Shown here piece after piece: positions 61,412 through 64,000 of a DNA stretch of 64,000 bases. Origin of the DNA: Paenibacillus lutrae (GTDB lineage: Bacteria; Bacillota; Bacilli; Paenibacillales; NBRC-103111). The DNA lies in contig NZ_RHLK01000002.1 in NCBI RefSeq assembly GCF_009757775.1, forward strand, positions 688,113-752,112, in the 5' to 3' direction. Numbering within the stretch: position 1 is the first letter of the stretch; the number at the start of each line of letters is the position of its first letter. The translations under genes and the position numbers were made by a program. The notes beneath the pieces were generated by a model that made no database searches, was not told the DNA's origin, and saw nothing but the letters and a program-made list of their open reading frames with translations.

Positions 61412-61471
61412 AATAAAAGCATAAAAGCTTAGACGTATAAAAGCTAAAAAGCATAGAAGCTTAAAAGCTCG
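61412..61471 (+). repeat. degenerate short repeats of AAAAGCWT type
   Basis: About seven close copies of ATAAAAGCT/AAAAGCAT-like words are packed in 60 bases between the pseudogene and aroF. Spacing is irregular (8-13 bp). The core resembles the 11-bp array at 8509-8651 (ATGAAAGCY). Confidence 0.6.
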
Positions 61472-61537
61472 AAAGTGAAATAGTGAGGAAGCACGGCCGG
61501 CATTAGCAAATACAAACCCATAGGAGTGGTGAATGAA

Positions 61538-62581
61538 ATGATCGCAATTCTTTCTAATAAGGTGGAGCAAGGCCGAATTGATGATATCGTCCAAATTATC
61601 CAAAGCCATGGTGTGCAGGCTCATGTATCCCGCGGCGATGACCGGACGGTCATCGGAATTATCGGCCAAGCCGATCCTGTACTTGCAGAACAGCTGCGTC
61701 AGCAGAAAGGCGTCGAGCAAGTGGTGAAGATCTCGAAATCCTACAAACTGGCAAGCCGTGACTTTCATCCGGCGGATACCGTAATTCGAATCAAGGATGT
61801 CGAAATCGGCGGCGACCAACTGGTTGTTATGGGCGGCCCCTGCGCGGTAGAAACCCCTGAGCAAATGGATGAAATCGCACGTCTGGTCAAAGCGGCCGGA
61901 GGCCAAGTGCTCCGCGGCGGAGCCTTTAAACCTCGTACAGGTCCATACAGCTTCCAGGGCGTTGGAGTGGAAGGTCTGGTTATGATGGCTGAAGCGGGAC
62001 GCAAGCATGGGCTTCTGACGATCACAGAAGTCATGACACCGGAATACGTCGATATATGCGCCGAGTACACGGACATTCTGCAGGTCGGTACCCGCAACAT
62101 GCAGAACTTTGATCTGCTCCGTAAGCTCGGTACGATTCAAACGCCAGTGCTGCTTAAGCGCGGTTTCAGCTCCACTTACGATGAGTTCCTCAATGCGGCC
62201 GAGTACATTCTGGCGGGCGGGAATCCGAACGTTATGCTGTGCGAACGCGGAATCCGAACATTCGAGACGTACACGCGCAACACGCTGGATCTTACCGCGA
62301 TTCCGGTACTCCAAAGCTTGAGCCATCTGCCGGTCATCTCGGACCCGAGCCACGGAACAGGACGCCGGGAACTTGTCGAACCGATGACCAAAGCATCCGT
62401 AGCGGCGGGAGCGGACGGCCTCATTATCGAAATGCATACAGATCCGGACAATTCGATGACCGGAGACGGAGTTCAATCGCTTTTCCCGGAACAATTCGCC
62501 AAATTGCTTCGCGATCTGGAGCAGCTGGCCCCGCTTTGCGGCAAACGTTTCGACACATCCAAGGAAGCTGTACTAGTATAA
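61538..62581 (+). CDS. aroF: 3-deoxy-7-phosphoheptulonate synthase, AroF type with N-terminal regulatory domain
   Basis: DAHP synthase opens the shikimate pathway by joining PEP and erythrose-4-phosphate. This 347-residue enzyme is of the I-beta subfamily: residues ~1-68 form a ferredoxin-like regulatory domain for aromatic amino-acid feedback, and the TIM barrel follows, with GGPCAVETPEQ, GGAFKPRTGPYSFQG, LLKRG, and DPSHGTGRREL (metal-binding). GTG codons at 61526 and 61529 lie in the TAGGAG site, so the ATG at 61538 is likely used. A small terminator follows; glnA starts 217 bases downstream. Confidence 0.93.
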   Translation: MIAILSNKVEQGRIDDIVQIIQSHGVQAHVSRGDDRTVIGIIGQADPVLAEQLRQQKGVEQVVKISKSYKLASRDFHPADTVIRIKDVEIGGDQLVVMGGPCAVETPEQMDEIARLVKAAGGQVLRGGAFKPRTGPYSFQGVGVEGLVMMAEAGRKHGLLTITEVMTPEYVDICAEYTDILQVGTRNMQNFDLLRKLGTIQTPVLLKRGFSSTYDEFLNAAEYILAGGNPNVMLCERGIRTFETYTRNTLDLTAIPVLQSLSHLPVISDPSHGTGRRELVEPMTKASVAAGADGLIIEMHTDPDNSMTGDGVQSLFPEQFAKLLRDLEQLAPLCGKRFDTSKEAVLV

Positions 62582-62613
62582 TTCCACCAATAATTCCATT
62601 ATTAAATCCACTG

Positions 62614-62638
62614 AAAACCGGAGAAATCCGGTTTTTTT
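62614..62638 (+). terminator. intrinsic terminator after aroF
   Basis: AAAACCGG and CCGGTTTT around a 6-base loop, followed by T-rich sequence. Confidence 0.8.
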
Positions 62639-62645
62639 CGTTTCA

Positions 62646-62662
62646 TGTGATGAAACCTTACA
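62646..62662 (+). promoter_or_regulatory. GlnR/TnrA-type operator
   Basis: TGTGA, seven bases, TTACA: an exact match to the Bacillales GlnR/TnrA consensus TGTNA-N7-TNACA. It lies about 30 bases upstream of the glnA -35 box, a position compatible with nitrogen-responsive control. Confidence 0.65.
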
Positions 62663-62690
62663 CAATTTAAAAAAATACCTGACATGACTA

Positions 62691-62720
62691 TTGACGATAT
62701 TTCCGGCAGCGCTATATAAT
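62691..62720 (+). promoter_or_regulatory. sigma-A-type promoter of glnA
   Basis: TTGACG (62691-62696) and TATAAT (62715-62720) are separated by 18 bp. The start site would be near 62727, about 70 bases before the ATG. Confidence 0.75.
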
Positions 62721-62798
62721 ATGTAAAAAGATGAGTTGAAAACTTGAACATTACACAGAGAATCCAATGTGAATGTACGGAATTAGGAGGGTTTACAC

Positions 62799-64000
62799 AT
62801 GTCAGTTAAGAACGTATTAGACCTTATCAAGGAAAAAGGCATTGAATGGGTTGATTTTCGTTTCGTAGATCTACTGGGTAAAGCGCACCACATTTCTTTG
62901 CCGGCTTGCGAAGTTGAGGAAGAAACATTCGAGAACGGGGTCGCTTTTGACGGTTCCTCCATTCAAGGTTTCCGCGGTATTGAAGAATCGGACATGGTTA
63001 TGATGCCGGATACGGAATCCGTCTATGTGGATCCTTTTACCGCTCATCCGACACTGATCGTTATGTGCAACATCCACACTCCTGACGGCGAGCGTTATGA
63101 GCGCGATCCGCGCAGCATCGCACACAAAGCAGAAGAATTCCTGCAAACGGCCGGCGTAGGCACAACGGCATTCTTTGCTCCTGAATCCGAGTTTTTCATT
63201 TTCGACGACGTTCGTTACGAGAGCAGCATGAATACTTCCTTCTATTCGGTCGATTCCGAAGAAGGGGCATGGAACACTTCCCGCAAAGAAGAAGGCGGCA
63301 ACCTGGGCTTCAAAATCGGAGTCAAAGGCGGCTACGTGCCTGTACAACCCGTGGACAGCCAGCAGGATATCCGCAGTGAAATGTGTAAACTTCTCCAAGA
63401 AGCAGGTCTTCGCATCGAGCGTCATCACCACGAAGTAGCAACAGCAGGTCAAGCCGAGATTAACTTCCGTTTTGACACCCTCACTAAAACCGCAGACAAT
63501 TTGATGAAATACAAATATATTGTACACAACACAGCCAGACAGTATGGAAAAGTAGCGACTTTCATGCCTAAGCCACTCTTTGGAGACAATGGTTCCGGTA
63601 TGCACGTTCACCAAAGTATCTTCGATGGCGACACGCCTCTGTTCTTCGACAAGAACGGCTACGCGAATCTGAGTGAAATGGCTATGCACTACATCGGCGG
63701 TATTCTGTATCATGCTCCCGCACTGATCGCGCTGACTAACCCGTCCACCAACTCGTTCAAACGCCTTGTTCCGGGTTATGAAGCACCGGTTAACCTGGTG
63801 TTCTCCAAAGGAAACCGTTCCGCGGCTGTCCGTATTCCGGTTGCTGCTGTGACACCGAAGGGCTGTCGGATCGAATTCCGTACACCGGACTCCACGGCTA
63901 ACCCATACCTTGCTTTTGCAGCTATGCTGATGGCGGGTCTGGACGGCATCAAGAAGAAGATCGATCCTCGCGAACTCGGCTACGGCCCGCTGGATAAGAA
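62799..64000 (+). CDS. glnA: type I glutamine synthetase, GSI-beta-like (3' end outside window)
   Basis: The window holds the first ~400 codons. Active-site motifs of GSI are clear: VAFDGSSIQGF, PESEFFIF (metal Glu), HHEVATAGQAEIN, MPKPLFGDNGSGMHVHQS and the RIEFRTPDSTANPYLAFAAM segment. It has the ~25-residue insert after the first metal Glu (Tyr-Glu-Ser-Ser-Met through the IGVKGGYVPV region) and the longer VDSQQDIRSEM form seen in GSI-beta of proteobacteria and cyanobacteria, unlike B. subtilis GlnA (GSI-alpha). AGGAGGG precedes the ATG. The C-terminal region that would show an adenylylation tyrosine lies outside. Expression is probably GlnR/TnrA-controlled. Confidence 0.93.
   Translation, partial: MSVKNVLDLIKEKGIEWVDFRFVDLLGKAHHISLPACEVEEETFENGVAFDGSSIQGFRGIEESDMVMMPDTESVYVDPFTAHPTLIVMCNIHTPDGERYERDPRSIAHKAEEFLQTAGVGTTAFFAPESEFFIFDDVRYESSMNTSFYSVDSEEGAWNTSRKEEGGNLGFKIGVKGGYVPVQPVDSQQDIRSEMCKLLQEAGLRIERHHHEVATAGQAEINFRFDTLTKTADNLMKYKYIVHNTARQYGKVATFMPKPLFGDNGSGMHVHQSIFDGDTPLFFDKNGYANLSEMAMHYIGGILYHAPALIALTNPSTNSFKRLVPGYEAPVNLVFSKGNRSAAVRIPVAAVTPKGCRIEFRTPDSTANPYLAFAAMLMAGLDGIKKKIDPRELGYGPLDK

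Overview
The window is about 53% GC. It looks like chromosome from an endospore-forming, low-to-mid GC Firmicute of the Paenibacillaceae, probably Paenibacillus. The grounds are strong AGGAGG-type ribosome sites, frequent TTG/GTG starts, S-box, T-box and cobalamin riboswitches, a YtxC-thrS pair, a small spore-protein-like gene, LiaFSR, YugN, YusI and DUF4247/DUF350 families. Genes run mostly on the + strand in short operons closed by clear hairpin terminators. No rRNA, tRNA, insertion sequence, prophage or CRISPR array was seen.

Layout. 1-266: tail of an unidentified gene. 299-3627: promoter, cobalamin riboswitch with terminator, and a corrinoid ABC importer (btuFCD). 3752-11250: late cobalamin steps (cobT, cobU, cbiB, cobS, threonine-phosphate decarboxylase, cobQ, PduO-type adenosyltransferase), with a 13-copy 11-bp tandem repeat before cobQ. 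Corrin-ring genes are absent here, so the locus covers uptake, adenosylation, aminopropanol and amidation steps and nucleotide-loop assembly. 11247-15370: RluD-like pseudouridine synthase, YusI, an M50 site-2 protease and an aminotransferase. 15415-17902: a short leader ORF and hairpin, then two translationally coupled DGQHR (DndB-like) genes with no dnd partners; this is my main candidate for an undescribed system. 18238-23760: a giant double GT-C glycosyltransferase, a stand-alone 5'-3' exonuclease and an alpha/beta hydrolase.

24110-27599: a five-gene envelope cluster (small protein, Ser-rich membrane protein, ATP-grasp glutathionylspermidine-synthase-like enzyme, membrane-anchored protein, DUF350) recalling E. 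coli ygiBC/yjfLMC. 27758-28378: two small minus-strand genes. 28678-34411: nagA, a very GC-rich PP2C phosphatase, an HRDC protein behind a promoter-terminator leader, and a class B PBP. 34569-39449: CorA on the minus strand and an S-box-controlled metA-metI-metC operon. 39543-44479: Ser-rich DUF4247 protein (minus), mqnC, and a histidine kinase/regulator pair (minus).

44816-51748: ytxC, T-box-controlled thrS, a two-domain VOC dioxygenase-like gene, a mechanosensitive-channel-family protein (minus) and a 3D-domain protein. 52009-55070: a short SASP-like gene, then liaF-liaS-liaR. 55228-59879: YugN, an HtrA protease and an OmpR-type two-component system, with an 11-bp-phased direct repeat ahead of htrA. 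59923-64000: ispH, a decayed gene remnant, AroF-type DAHP synthase, and the first ~400 codons of a GSI-beta-like glutamine synthetase behind a perfect GlnR/TnrA-type box. Overall the window mixes biosynthesis (cobalamin, methionine, aromatics, menaquinone, isoprenoid) with an unusually dense set of cell-envelope sensing and quality-control genes.
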